64,000 bases of DNA from SCGC-AAA076-P13 sp964276235 (GTDB lineage Bacteria; Pseudomonadota; Gammaproteobacteria; Magnimaribacterales; D2472): NCBI GenBank assembly GCA_964276235.1, contig CAXYEK010000001.1, positions 62,001 through 126,000 on the forward strand, in the 5' to 3' direction. The notes below the pieces were generated by a model. The model saw only the letters and a program-made list of their open reading frames with translations, searched no databases and was not told the DNA's origin. A program made the translations under genes and the position numbers. Below, piece by piece: positions 17,212-25,709 of this stretch (position 1 is its first letter; every line of letters begins with the position of its first letter).

Positions 17212-17664
17212 TTATTTATTGCCTCTAATTGCAAAGAATAAGCCTAGGACTAGTAAAAACATTTGTTCACTAGTGACAAATTTAGTGCTCAAAGTCGTAA
17301 ACCAATCAGCATGAGCAATTGCTAAAGCGCAAGACATTATTATTACAACTAACAATCCTGATACTCTTGTAATTAAGTGGCCTAATTGAGAAGCAAATAG
17401 GCCTATAAAACCACCTAGAATAATTCCAATACCTGCTGCCATTTCGCCTAGAACCACCATATTGACCAATAGTTCTGGCATAGGCATAAATATACTTTCA
17501 AACCAAGTTACCATTCTATGTTGTTCTTCCATCATAAAAGGAGCAGGTAACTTGCCATATCCATGAAAGAAGAAAGCTATTCCAAGAGCTAGCCTAGGTA
17601 ACCACGGAACAATTTCCATAAATGGTTTAGTTATTGCGTCCAATCTACTGTTTAATTTATTCAT
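17212..17664 (-). CDS. DoxX family membrane protein
   Basis: The protein has 150 residues with four hydrophobic segments. FPHGYGKLPAPFM-like text in the first helix (FFFHGYGKL) and the glycine-rich second and third helices (EMAAGIGIILGGFIGL) fit the DoxX/DoxD family. AAGGAAAA precedes the ATG. DoxX proteins are poorly understood: some act in thiosulfate:quinone reduction, others in redox homeostasis. It lies 12 bp after hflX and is likely the last gene of that unit. Confidence 0.8.
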   Translation of the reverse strand: MNKLNSRLDAITKPFMEIVPWLPRLALGIAFFFHGYGKLPAPFMMEEQHRMVTWFESIFMPMPELLVNMVVLGEMAAGIGIILGGFIGLFASQLGHLITRVSGLLVVIIMSCALAIAHADWFTTLSTKFVTSEQMFLLVLGLFFAIRGNK

Positions 17665-17676
17665 TTTATATTTTCC

Positions 17677-18966
17677 TTATAGTTCTAAAATTATATCTTC
17701 GTGCTTACAAAGAGCAAACCCATTAATACCAATTAAATTATCTAATTCATCCTTACCTATATTGATGTGAGCGTACATTTGTCCAGTTGATGATGTTTTT
17801 TCTTCATTAATACACCCCATTCTAAATAGTTTAGCTCTTATTTTACCCAAAGATGCTTCTAAGGAAATCCATCCTTTATACATTCCATTAAATAATTCTT
17901 TATTAATAATATCTCTTAAATCATCAATGCCCATATCCTTCTCAGCAGATATCCAAACCTCTTTTTCAGTTGGCTTTTGATGAGAACCTTTTATATCACA
18001 TTTATTATTAACTCTAATTTGTGGAATTGATTCAAGATTAAGCTCATCTAAAATCTTATTCACTTCTTTTTCTTTTTGTCTGTGATCAATATCTGAGATA
18101 TCAACTATGTGAAGTAATAAATCTGCTGACTTTAATTCATCTAATGTTGCCTTAAAAGATTCAATAAGCTGGGTTGGTAATTCAGATATAAACCCAACAG
18201 TATCAGAAAACAAAATTGGTCCTAATTCTGGATCTATGTTTTTCCTTGTAACTGAATCCAAGGTCGCAAATAATTTATCAGCTGCTAACTGTTTGCTATT
18301 AGTTAAAGAATTAAAAAGAGTAGTTTTTCCAGCATTGGTATATCCGACTAAGGCAACTAATTTATTTCTACTTTTCTTTCGAGAATAACTATTTAATTGT
18401 TTTTGTTTATGGGCCTTATCTAATCGTGCTTTCAAACGTTTGATTCTATGGCCAATTAAACGTCTATCTGTTTCTAACTGAGTTTCTCCAGGACCTCTTA
18501 ACCCTATCCCACCTTTTTGTCTTTCTAAGTGGGTCCAACCTCGTATTAATCTTGTTGAAAGATGATTTAATTGAGCTAGTTCGACCTGAAGCTTACCAAT
18601 GTGAGTAGTAGCTCTTGAAGCAAATATATCAAGGATTAATTCAGTCTTGTCGATAACTCTCACTTTTAATTTAAGCTCTAGATTTCTTGCTTGTGAAGCT
18701 GAGAGTTGATGGTTGACAATAATTAATTCAGCACATGACGACTCTACTAAATCAGTTATCTCCTCTAATTTGCCTTTATTTATAAAATGGCTAATTGATG
18801 GGGCTCTTTGCTTACTTAAACTTTTACCCACAATATCTGCACCAGCAGAAATAACTAGTTCACGAAATTCTTCAAAAATATTTTCAAGCTCTTGACCTGT
18901 TCTTAGGGATTCAATATCTAAAAAGATTATTAAGGTTTTTGGGATTTGGATTTTTTCGACAATCAT
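17677..18966 (-). CDS. hflX: Ribosome-associated GTPase HflX
   Basis: The protein has 429 residues. An N-terminal HflX domain with the GGIGLRGPGETQLE signature (about residues 145-160) and a coiled-coil segment (RLKARLDKAHKQK) precede the GTPase domain: G1 GYTNAGKTT (about 207-215), G3 DTVGF, G4 NKCD. HflX splits stalled or stressed 70S ribosomes. In many gammaproteobacteria hflX follows hfq; no hfq is present here, and the gene is followed directly by doxX. Confidence 0.95.
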   Translation of the reverse strand: MIVEKIQIPKTLIIFLDIESLRTGQELENIFEEFRELVISAGADIVGKSLSKQRAPSISHFINKGKLEEITDLVESSCAELIIVNHQLSASQARNLELKLKVRVIDKTELILDIFASRATTHIGKLQVELAQLNHLSTRLIRGWTHLERQKGGIGLRGPGETQLETDRRLIGHRIKRLKARLDKAHKQKQLNSYSRKKSRNKLVALVGYTNAGKTTLFNSLTNSKQLAADKLFATLDSVTRKNIDPELGPILFSDTVGFISELPTQLIESFKATLDELKSADLLLHIVDISDIDHRQKEKEVNKILDELNLESIPQIRVNNKCDIKGSHQKPTEKEVWISAEKDMGIDDLRDIINKELFNGMYKGWISLEASLGKIRAKLFRMGCINEEKTSSTGQMYAHINIGKDELDNLIGINGFALCKHEDIILEL

Positions 18967-19047
18967 ATTGTTTTTATTATTGTAGAGATTTTATAAAAAT
19001 TTGTTACTATTAATTAATATCATTAAAAATTCTTTTGGAGGATATTT

Positions 19048-19173
19048 ATAGATAAAGGAGAACGAGCAAAAAAATCAAATGTTGCAAGTTTAAAAAGGAA
19101 AGCTGTAAAAGAAATTAAGAAAAAAAAACTTAATAAAATTTATAGAGAATTGCGAAAAGCTCGAAATAAATAA
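19048..19173 (+). CDS. Putative 41-residue basic protein with an AUA start
   Basis: An open frame of 41 codons runs from ATA at 19048 to TAA at 19171. It is very rich in Lys and Arg (KGERAKKSNVASLKRK, then KEIKKKKLNKIYRELRKARNK). A strong ribosome site GGAGG (19037-19041) lies exactly 6 bases before the ATA, and no ATG, GTG or TTG is in frame between the upstream stop (19024) and the coding stretch. AUA or AUU starts are very rare and, for infC, serve autoregulation. The composition suggests an RNA or ribosome binder, if real. A sequencing error (ATG read as ATA) is an alternative. Confidence 0.4.
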   Translation: MDKGERAKKSNVASLKRKAVKEIKKKKLNKIYRELRKARNK

Positions 19174-19244
19174 AGCAATACTTTAAACTGCAAATATTTA
19201 CGGTACTTTAAAAAAGTAACAGGGATAATTTAACCAAAATAAAT

Positions 19245-19340
19245 ATGAAAAAAATTCTAGAAGGTCTTACAGAAAAAATAGATAGCTATGTTCCCATAGT
19301 TATAGTTGTTCTTACTTTATTTGTTGCTGGTATTGCCTAG
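19245..19340 (+). CDS. 31-residue single-pass membrane peptide, unknown
   Basis: ATG at 19245, stop TAG at 19338-19340. The product starts MKKILEGLTEKIDSY and continues into a hydrophobic helix (VPIVIVVLTLFVAGIA) that runs to the last residue. Small tail-anchored peptides of this kind are common but usually missed. No clear ribosome site precedes it (GGGATAATTT is distant). With the basic ORF at 19048, it fills the 375-bp gap between hflX and the next gene. Confidence 0.4.
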   Translation: MKKILEGLTEKIDSYVPIVIVVLTLFVAGIA

Positions 19341-19343
19341 CAA

Positions 19344-19928
19344 TTAAAATTTCTTTGTTTGAGGCTCGCATTTTCCTGAAGCTTGAATCTCTACTTTAGG
19401 ATTTTTATTACTACTCCCATCACTCTTATTTAGCCAGATATCTCCTGAGATCTGTCCTTTACCCGTGTACCAATTAAATGAATTAGATATTCTATATATT
19501 TCTACTGTGTATTCAGGAAAAAGAGGATGAGTCTCTCCTTTCTCCATCGAGTGAGTAACTGTAACGCCTGTATTAGATTTTTCTGACTTCCATGAAGCAT
19601 TGGGGTTAATCCACGCAGCTGATGGATCTAAGGTATGTGTTAATGATTTAAAGGACTCTTCATCACTATCAACTTCCCAATACTGAACTACATATACCTT
19701 ATCTTTTTGCCAATCCTCCTCTGCAAAGCTTGTTTTGGCTCGTTGAAGAAGAAATAAGGACTGTTGAGTCTGTCTTGCTAGATTTTTGAAAAGCTCAATA
19801 CCTTCAGAGAGATATGTTTTTTTTATATCCTTGTAGGTAACTGAATAGGTTCCGTTTAGTTCGCATAGTATTTTAGAGTTATCTGCGAAAGCTGAAAAAG
19901 ATAAACAAAGAATAAAAAGAAATCTCAT
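19344..19928 (-). CDS. Secreted protein of unknown function
   Basis: The protein has 194 residues with a short signal peptide (MRFLFILCLSFSAFADN). The mature part carries two cysteines (one in ILCELNG, one near the end in SGKCEPQ) that could form a disulphide, and aromatic-rich beta-like stretches (YTVEIYRISNSFNWYTGKGQISG). I recognise no family. It stands alone, convergent with the 31-residue peptide and divergent from the Ni-SOD operon. Confidence 0.6.
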   Translation of the reverse strand: MRFLFILCLSFSAFADNSKILCELNGTYSVTYKDIKKTYLSEGIELFKNLARQTQQSLFLLQRAKTSFAEEDWQKDKVYVVQYWEVDSDEESFKSLTHTLDPSAAWINPNASWKSEKSNTGVTVTHSMEKGETHPLFPEYTVEIYRISNSFNWYTGKGQISGDIWLNKSDGSSNKNPKVEIQASGKCEPQTKKF

Positions 19929-20040
19929 GGCATTATTTTACTGTAATACTCTTTATATATTGATACTTTAGAGCAGATTAATTGATTTTTAATTTAAACT
20001 AAAAGATAATAAATTATCAACTAAAATCAAAGGAAAAATC

Positions 20041-20226
20041 TTGAAAAAACTAACAACTTTACTATTTTTTACAGTCGCATCATTTAATTTAAGCGCTCAT
20101 GGAGAAGGGATTTTAAGCCTTCATATTCATGGTGAGTCAATTTTAGGTCTTGGATTAGCATTAGCTGTCTTGCTTGCAATTCCAATGTATTTTTCATGGC
20201 AGTTAATTTCAACTAAGGAGAAGTAG
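20041..20226 (+). CDS. Small His-containing membrane protein in the Ni-SOD operon
   Basis: The protein has 61 residues from a TTG preceded by AAAGGAAAAA. A signal peptide (LTTLLFFTVASFNLSA) would be cut just before HGEG, leaving a mature N-terminal histidine, a second motif LHIHGE, and one membrane helix (ILGLGLALAVLLAIPMYFSWQL). The sodN ATG is one base past its stop, so the three genes 20041-20966 form one operon. Histidines at the periplasmic end could bind nickel or copper; this is inference. No family recognised. Confidence 0.6.
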   Translation: MKKLTTLLFFTVASFNLSAHGEGILSLHIHGESILGLGLALAVLLAIPMYFSWQLISTKEK

Positions 20227-20227
20227 T

Positions 20228-20701
20228 ATGTTTAATATAGAAAAAGTCAGTGCTCATTGTGATATACCATGTGGAGTATATGATCCAGGTGAAGCTCAAT
20301 ATGCTGCATTAAGTGTTATTAGATTTATGGATCTAATTAATGAAATGCCAGATTCAAATAGTTTTGATAAAGATAATCTAGCAAAATTTACAAGATTAGT
20401 TGAGCAAAAAGAAGAGCACTCGATAATAGCTAAGAATGCAGTAGCAGTCATTTGGGGTGATTACTTTAAGGCACCACAAATTGAAAAGCATCCTGGAGTT
20501 CATGATTTAGTTCATTCAATCATGATGGATGGATCTAAATGTAAACAAGGACTGCATAGAGAAGATGGTTTAAGTCTTCTTTCAAAAATTAATGAGTTTG
20601 CTGAAATGTTTTGGGCAACTAAAGAGGTAGAGACTGAAAAGAAAATCTCTCCTTACGCACCAAACTTGGAAGTAGTAGTCCCAGTTCTGAAGTCTGCTTA
20701 A
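20228..20701 (+). CDS. sodN: Nickel superoxide dismutase
   Basis: The protein has 157 residues. After a nine-residue propeptide (MFNIEKVSA) comes the nickel hook HCDIPCGVYD: H10, C11 and C15 become His1, Cys2 and Cys6 after cleavage, the complete set of side-chain ligands. The rest is the four-helix bundle. The enzyme converts superoxide to H2O2 and O2. Cleavage is carried out by the peptidase encoded 10 bp downstream (sodX). Ni-SOD is frequent in marine bacteria, where it avoids iron demand; no Fe- or Mn-SOD gene is in the window. Confidence 0.97.
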   Translation: MFNIEKVSAHCDIPCGVYDPGEAQYAALSVIRFMDLINEMPDSNSFDKDNLAKFTRLVEQKEEHSIIAKNAVAVIWGDYFKAPQIEKHPGVHDLVHSIMMDGSKCKQGLHREDGLSLLSKINEFAEMFWATKEVETEKKISPYAPNLEVVVPVLKSA

Positions 20702-20711
20702 AATCTTTAAA

Positions 20712-20966
20712 GTGTCGGGAGTAAGTATGCTCCCGACATTTAAGCCCAATAGTTACGTCATTTGTCTTAAATCTAATAGGATTAGAGTTAATGACGTGGT
20801 TGTTTTAGAAGATAAAAAAATTGGCAAGGTCTTGAAAAGAGTTAAATCCTTTAATGATGATAAAGTCACTCTTAAAGGTGACAATAATAGTTATAACTCT
20901 AAGGTTTATGAAACTTTATATAATGCTTCAGATATTGTTGGTAAAGTGGTTTTTAAACTGTGGTAG
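20712..20966 (+). CDS. sodX: Ni-SOD maturation peptidase SodX (signal peptidase-like)
   Basis: The protein has 84 residues from a GTG at 20712. The catalytic Ser is S5 in SGVSMLPTF and the general-base Lys is probably K42 in VLKRV, the pattern of S26/S24 peptidases. It removes the sodN propeptide so that His1 and Cys2 can bind nickel. It lies 10 bp after sodN, as in other bacteria. It is short: the N-terminus has only four residues before the catalytic Ser, and there is no membrane anchor, so cleavage is cytoplasmic. Confidence 0.9.
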   Translation: MSGVSMLPTFKPNSYVICLKSNRIRVNDVVVLEDKKIGKVLKRVKSFNDDKVTLKGDNNSYNSKVYETLYNASDIVGKVVFKLW

Positions 20967-21013
20967 TGGACGAATTTATTACCTAAATCAATAAAGTATT
21001 TTCCCTAAAACAA

Positions 21014-22243
21014 TTAAATCTGCTGAACTTTAGAGATGGTTACCGAATTATTTATTAATGGTAAAGCTAGTATATTTATTATTGAGTAAACTAAAACGCT
21101 AACTGCAATAGATTCGAGAGAACCTGAAAGGTAGGCATAGAATCCTATAAATAAGCACAAGGCTAGCCTAGATATCTCTATTCTTGTTATTTCTTTGCCA
21201 TCAAACCACATAGTTGTGCAGTACATGGTAAATGTCATCATACTTATGGTTATCCATAGTTGCAGGTAATTTAAGTACCCAGTTTGTATAAAAGCTAGAA
21301 AGATATAGGATATAAATAAATATTGAAAAAACGCATATATTTTATGCCGTTTACTAATAACAGGGTCATACTTTTTAAAAGTTTGGGCATTAAAATTATC
21401 TTTTTCCGCTTTAAAGGGAAGACTTTTAGGAGTCCAACTTGTTCTAGCAAATGGAGCATAAAGCTTATCTTTCCAATCTTTTGATAGCCACATTTCTTTT
21501 ATTATTTTTGAATAGACATGGAGGTTTGCCCAAATTGGATTAAAGGTATTTAACGTACTTCTAATTCCGTATATACAAGCTTCGTTTTCGTCTTCTACTT
21601 TATGGGTTCCAAACATTCTGTCCCAAATAATAAAAACACCACCATAATTCTTATCAATATATTGTTCATTTTGAGCATGGTGAACTCTATGATTTGATGC
21701 AGTTACAAAATAGTTTTCATACCAACCTAGTTTAGGAATATGTTCACTGTGAACCCAAAACTGATAAATAAGATTCAGCGAGGCAACACTTACAAAAACA
21801 TAAGAAGGTATGCCAATAAGAAACATTGGAGTATAGAAAACCCAACTTACAAATGCGCCAGTACCTGTTTGTCTGAGAGCGGTACTTAGATTGTAGTCTT
21901 CACTTTGATGATGGGCTGCATGAGATGCCCAAAAGATTTGTCTTTCATGGCTAATACGGTGAAACCAGTAGTAAAAGAAATCGTAAATAATAAATGCAAA
22001 GATCCAGGTGGCTGCTAGTGTTGGATCCATTCTCCATAATGCAAAATGAGTCTCTGCTAGATAGAAAACATAACCTGCAGCACCAATAATAATTAATTTA
22101 TTGGCAGTTCGAAGGGTTCCCATAAACAGATTGCTAATAGCATCGTTTAATCTATAGGTATTCTTTTTTATTGCTATCCCATAAGCTAACTCCACCAAGA
22201 GTGCTAATAAGAAAAAAGGAACAGCATAAGTAATGTAATCCAT
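21014..22243 (-). CDS. Second alkylglycerol-monooxygenase-like membrane hydroxylase
   Basis: The protein has 409 residues and is a paralogue of the gene at 9698-10975. The histidine boxes are HRISHE (H95, H99), H108-x2-HH (HAAHHQSEDYN) and H185-x2-HH (HRVHHAQN); they are followed by the same NYGGVFIIWDRMFGT stretch. The first box has H-x3-H rather than H-x2-HH, a small difference from its paralogue. There are several membrane helices, with a hydrophobic C-terminal region of about 120 residues. It likely hydroxylates a lipid with a di-iron centre. It stands alone, convergent with the Ni-SOD operon. Confidence 0.8.
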   Translation of the reverse strand: MDYITYAVPFFLLALLVELAYGIAIKKNTYRLNDAISNLFMGTLRTANKLIIIGAAGYVFYLAETHFALWRMDPTLAATWIFAFIIYDFFYYWFHRISHERQIFWASHAAHHQSEDYNLSTALRQTGTGAFVSWVFYTPMFLIGIPSYVFVSVASLNLIYQFWVHSEHIPKLGWYENYFVTASNHRVHHAQNEQYIDKNYGGVFIIWDRMFGTHKVEDENEACIYGIRSTLNTFNPIWANLHVYSKIIKEMWLSKDWKDKLYAPFARTSWTPKSLPFKAEKDNFNAQTFKKYDPVISKRHKIYAFFQYLFISYIFLAFIQTGYLNYLQLWITISMMTFTMYCTTMWFDGKEITRIEISRLALCLFIGFYAYLSGSLESIAVSVLVYSIINILALPLINNSVTISKVQQI

Positions 22244-22280
22244 GGCTTATATTACCTTATTTGACGACTATTTTAATACT

Positions 22281-22306
22281 GCAGGCTCGATAAAAGTCGA
22301 ACCTGC
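22281..22306 (-). terminator. Hairpin after the DmdA-like gene
   Basis: GCAGGCTCGA and TCGAACCTGC pair with one mismatch around a 6-nt loop, 29 bases past the stop codon on the minus strand. The following T-tract is weak. Confidence 0.5.
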
Positions 22307-22334
22307 AATTTATGATTTGTTAGAACTTAAGTTT

Positions 22335-23639
22335 TTAGTCAGCGAAGTCTAACCCTTTGGCTGATTGAACCTCACGCTTATTAGGAGTAACAGACTCTCT
22401 AAAAGGCACATCAACAATTTCGCCCGCAACTGGAACTCCAGGAGATTCAGAATATTCATCAGGCAATCTAACTAATAATTTAGTTCCAACCTCTGACGAA
22501 GTACATGGCACCCATGCAAGAGCAATATTTGTTCCTAATTCTGGAGACCACCATGGAGAAGTTACATAACCCATATCATTTCCATCTGGATCTGCTACTA
22601 ACCAAAAATCAGGTGCATAGTCTGTTATTTCTTTCCCACCCAAAGTGATTCCAACCATTTTCATTTTAAATGGAGGATTACCTGCATCAATCATTTCTCT
22701 TTGTTTCTCAAGCGCCTCTTTGCCAATATAATCAGCTGCTTTATTTCGAGGTACTTGATAAGCTAAGTTAACTTGAAAAGGTGAAGTCTCATGATCTAAG
22801 TCTTGACCCCAAGATAAAATACCAGCAGCGATTCGGCGATGGTGAGCAGGAGCTATGACCATTAAACCAAATTCTTCACCGGCTTCAAGAACTGCATTCC
22901 ACATTTTTTCAGCATTTTCATGAGCATCGCGGACATAGATTTCATAACCCTTCTCTCCTGTAAATCCAGTTTGACTAATTACAACATCAGCTCCACCAAT
23001 TTTAGTTTCCATAATGCCGTAATAAGGAACATCTCTGAGTTCTTCGCCTGCTAATTTGGCCATAAGGTCTTCAGAAAGAGGACCTTGTATTTGAACTGGG
23101 CAGACATCAATTTCGTCAATTTCTACATCATAATTTTTGGCAACATTTACGCCTTGGAGCCATAATAAAAGATCACTATCAGAAATTGAGAACCAAAACT
23201 CATCATCAGTTAATCTAAGTAGAACAGGATCATTAAGAACCCCTCCTTTGTCGTTACACAAAATTGCATATTTACCATTACCTGGTTCAATTTTAGTTGC
23301 ATCACGAGTGATCACGAAATCAGTAAAAGCTTCTGCATCAGGACCTTTTACTCTTATTTGTCTTTCCACAGCAACATTCCACATGGTTACACGGTTAACT
23401 AGTGCATCATATTCGACCATTGCTCCACCATCTTCAGGTTTTACATACCCTCTTGGATGGTAAATACGATTATAAACAGTTGCTCTCCAGCAACCAGCTT
23501 CATGAGATAGTGCCCAAAAAGGTGACTTTCTGACTCGGGTTGAAATCAACATCTGAACAGGCGTGCGACCGCTTTGTCTCAGATTAATTGGTACCACTCT
23601 ATCACTTTGATCAACACTAGGATGATTTGGATTTGTCAT
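22335..23639 (-). CDS. GcvT/DmdA-like tetrahydrofolate-dependent aminomethyltransferase family protein
   Basis: The protein has 434 residues. It shows the GcvT family architecture with VEYDALVNRVTMWNVAVERQ, GVLNDPVLLRL, ISDSDLLLW, CPVQIQGP and SQTGFTGEKGYEIY. ISDSDLLLW also occurs in DMSP demethylase DmdA, which takes a methyl group to tetrahydrofolate. The protein is longer than DmdA (about 370), with an N-terminal extension of about 35 residues (RVVPINLRQSGRTPVQMLIS). It is therefore either a DmdA relative or a demethylase for another methylated compound. A strong GGGGGAG ribosome site precedes the ATG, which suggests high expression. No partner gene is adjacent. Confidence 0.8.
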   Translation of the reverse strand: MTNPNHPSVDQSDRVVPINLRQSGRTPVQMLISTRVRKSPFWALSHEAGCWRATVYNRIYHPRGYVKPEDGGAMVEYDALVNRVTMWNVAVERQIRVKGPDAEAFTDFVITRDATKIEPGNGKYAILCNDKGGVLNDPVLLRLTDDEFWFSISDSDLLLWLQGVNVAKNYDVEIDEIDVCPVQIQGPLSEDLMAKLAGEELRDVPYYGIMETKIGGADVVISQTGFTGEKGYEIYVRDAHENAEKMWNAVLEAGEEFGLMVIAPAHHRRIAAGILSWGQDLDHETSPFQVNLAYQVPRNKAADYIGKEALEKQREMIDAGNPPFKMKMVGITLGGKEITDYAPDFWLVADPDGNDMGYVTSPWWSPELGTNIALAWVPCTSSEVGTKLLVRLPDEYSESPGVPVAGEIVDVPFRESVTPNKREVQSAKGLDFAD

Positions 23640-23881
23640 ATTTACTCCCCCGTAATTTATAACTTTTAACTGCTTTTTATATATATTAATAAGAAGCTTT
23701 CAATAAATTTACGCCTTTTTTTTGATTTTGTAAATCAAAATTTATACTGTTTAAATGAGCTGTTTTGTATTGCGATTTATTAAAATAAAAATGACTTTTT
23801 AGGATTAAATAATAGAGATAAATTGGGTAGTTTTAGAATGGATTATTGATATGATACCTAAGCTAATAACTTAATATAAAT

Positions 23882-24355
23882 ATGAATAAAAAAAGTCTAC
23901 TCGTAATAATTTTCTCTTTTAGTATTTCAGTATTTTCTTTTGATGAAACGAATGAAGGCTCTGATTTTGAAGCGATGCTCCTTGTTCACAAAACTCCAAC
24001 ATGTGGTTGCTGTAAAAAATGGATAAAGCATATGGAAGATAATGGATTTGTTGCTGACACCCAAAATCATCAAAATCTTGAAGGTATAAAAAAGATGTAT
24101 GAGATTAAACCTGAGTACAGGTCTTGTCATACTGGTGTATCTTCCAATGGTTATATTTTTGAAGGTCATGTACCAAGCAAGTATGTAACTCAATTTCTTT
24201 CAGAGGACCATCCCAATGCAATTGGCCTTTCAGTCCCTGGAATGCCTTTAGGCTCTCCAGGCATGGAAGTTGATGATCTTTTTATGCCTTATGAAGTTCT
24301 TATTCTTTATAAAGATGGCACTAGTAAGGTTTATGCAGATGTTAATAAAAAATAA
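23882..24355 (+). CDS. DUF411 metal-binding periplasmic protein
   Basis: The protein has 157 residues. A signal peptide (LLVIIFSFSISVFS) is followed by the DUF411 signature HKTPTCGCCKKW (C41, C43, C44), a CHTGV motif and GHVPSKY. The last part contains PGMPLGSPGMEV, which is Met-rich, as in copper-binding proteins. DUF411 genes often lie in copper-resistance loci. No copper pump is adjacent here. Convergent with the flavin oxidoreductase gene, 6 bp apart. Confidence 0.85.
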   Translation: MNKKSLLVIIFSFSISVFSFDETNEGSDFEAMLLVHKTPTCGCCKKWIKHMEDNGFVADTQNHQNLEGIKKMYEIKPEYRSCHTGVSSNGYIFEGHVPSKYVTQFLSEDHPNAIGLSVPGMPLGSPGMEVDDLFMPYEVLILYKDGTSKVYADVNKK

Positions 24356-24361
24356 TCTTTA

Positions 24362-25663
24362 TTAGTTTTCAAGATAATCTTTTATCGCAAGTTTATCGGC
24401 TTTGGAATCAGCTCGAAATGCATTAAAAAGTTTCTGTTTAAGATTTGGCATATTGCCTTTTGCCATCTGTTTAATTTGCTGATAAAACCATGCCATAGCT
24501 CCAAAGGCATTTATTGCTTGAATAATAGTGAAGGGACTTGATGGAGAGAGAACCCATGGACCTAACGATAAAGTTTTTTCATAACTAGGTAATGTTTCTA
24601 TTTCTCCGTCAATCATTTTTTTGATGCAAAAAGGGTCAGCACATAAAGGCCTGCCAATTCCTACAATCTGGCAAACATTGCTTTCAAGTGCGCTCTCAAT
24701 TCCTTGCTTACTCCTAAAGCCACCAGTAACCATTAAAGGCAAAGATACTGCTTCTCTAATATTTTTGGCATATTCAAGAAAATAAGCCTCTCTTGCAATA
24801 GTACTTTCTTTTCTTACCTCACTTCGTTTTGGGTTGATACTAATGCTATCTACTCCAATTAATCTAGGTTGTTCATAAGTACCGCCTGATATTTCTATAA
24901 GGTCCAAACCTGCGCTCTCAACCATTTTTGCTACTTGAATGCTTTCATCTGCACTAAATCCGCCTTTTTGAAAATCAGCTGAATTTAACTTCATTGAGAT
25001 AGGAAAATCTGAACCTACTTCTGCCCTACATCTTTTAATAATCTCTAAATGAACTCTTGCTCTATTTTCTATACTGCCTCCCCAAGCATCATTACGAGTA
25101 TTAATATCTGGGGATAAAAATTCAGACAAAAGATATCCATGAGCTGAATGAAGTTGAATGCCTGTAAAACCTGTTTCTCTAGCAATTTTTGCTGTGAAAA
25201 CAAATCTTTCAATCAAATCTAAAATATCTTCCTCAGTCATAGGGTTTGGGATTCCATATTTTTTTCCAGGAATTTTTAGTCTTACATTGGAAGGTGCTAA
25301 TGGAGATGAATTGACTTCACCAGGGGTTTGACGGCCAGCATGAGAAATTTGCATCCATAATTGGGTGTCATGTTTGGTGCCGGCAGCAGACCAAGCCTTT
25401 AGATTTTCAAGTTGCTGTTTGTAATTACCCTCTTCAATCACAACGTTTGCCGGACCTTCAACATGACGACGATCAACTTGGACATTTCCTGTAAGTGAAA
25501 TCCCAATATTACCTTCTGCCCATTTTTTATATAAATTAGTATGACCTTGATGGGCTAAGTTATTACCTTCGGCAATCCTTTCAGTCATTGCAGCTTTGCA
25601 AATACGATTTTTAATTGTTTGCCCACAAGACAAAACAAAAGGTTGATTTATAAGATTAGACAT
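24362..25663 (-). CDS. NADH:flavin oxidoreductase, old yellow enzyme family
   Basis: The protein has 433 residues from the ATG at 25663, which has GGAG nine bases upstream; an upstream TTG at 25678 overlaps that site. Motifs of the FMN-binding TIM barrel are clear: NRICKAAMTE, QISHAGRQTPG, HSAHGYLLSEFLSP, and MVTGGFRS, VGIGRPL near the C-terminal phosphate site. Such enzymes reduce activated C=C bonds (enones, dienoyl-CoA, nitro compounds). It lacks the extra FeS/NADPH domain of 2,4-dienoyl-CoA reductase. The natural substrate is unknown. The last 60 residues are a variable tail. Confidence 0.85.
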   Translation of the reverse strand: MSNLINQPFVLSCGQTIKNRICKAAMTERIAEGNNLAHQGHTNLYKKWAEGNIGISLTGNVQVDRRHVEGPANVVIEEGNYKQQLENLKAWSAAGTKHDTQLWMQISHAGRQTPGEVNSSPLAPSNVRLKIPGKKYGIPNPMTEEDILDLIERFVFTAKIARETGFTGIQLHSAHGYLLSEFLSPDINTRNDAWGGSIENRARVHLEIIKRCRAEVGSDFPISMKLNSADFQKGGFSADESIQVAKMVESAGLDLIEISGGTYEQPRLIGVDSISINPKRSEVRKESTIAREAYFLEYAKNIREAVSLPLMVTGGFRSKQGIESALESNVCQIVGIGRPLCADPFCIKKMIDGEIETLPSYEKTLSLGPWVLSPSSPFTIIQAINAFGAMAWFYQQIKQMAKGNMPNLKQKLFNAFRADSKADKLAIKDYLEN

Positions 25664-25709
25664 TGATATATACTCCAAATATTGACTACTTAGATTTTAC
25701 TTTAAATAC

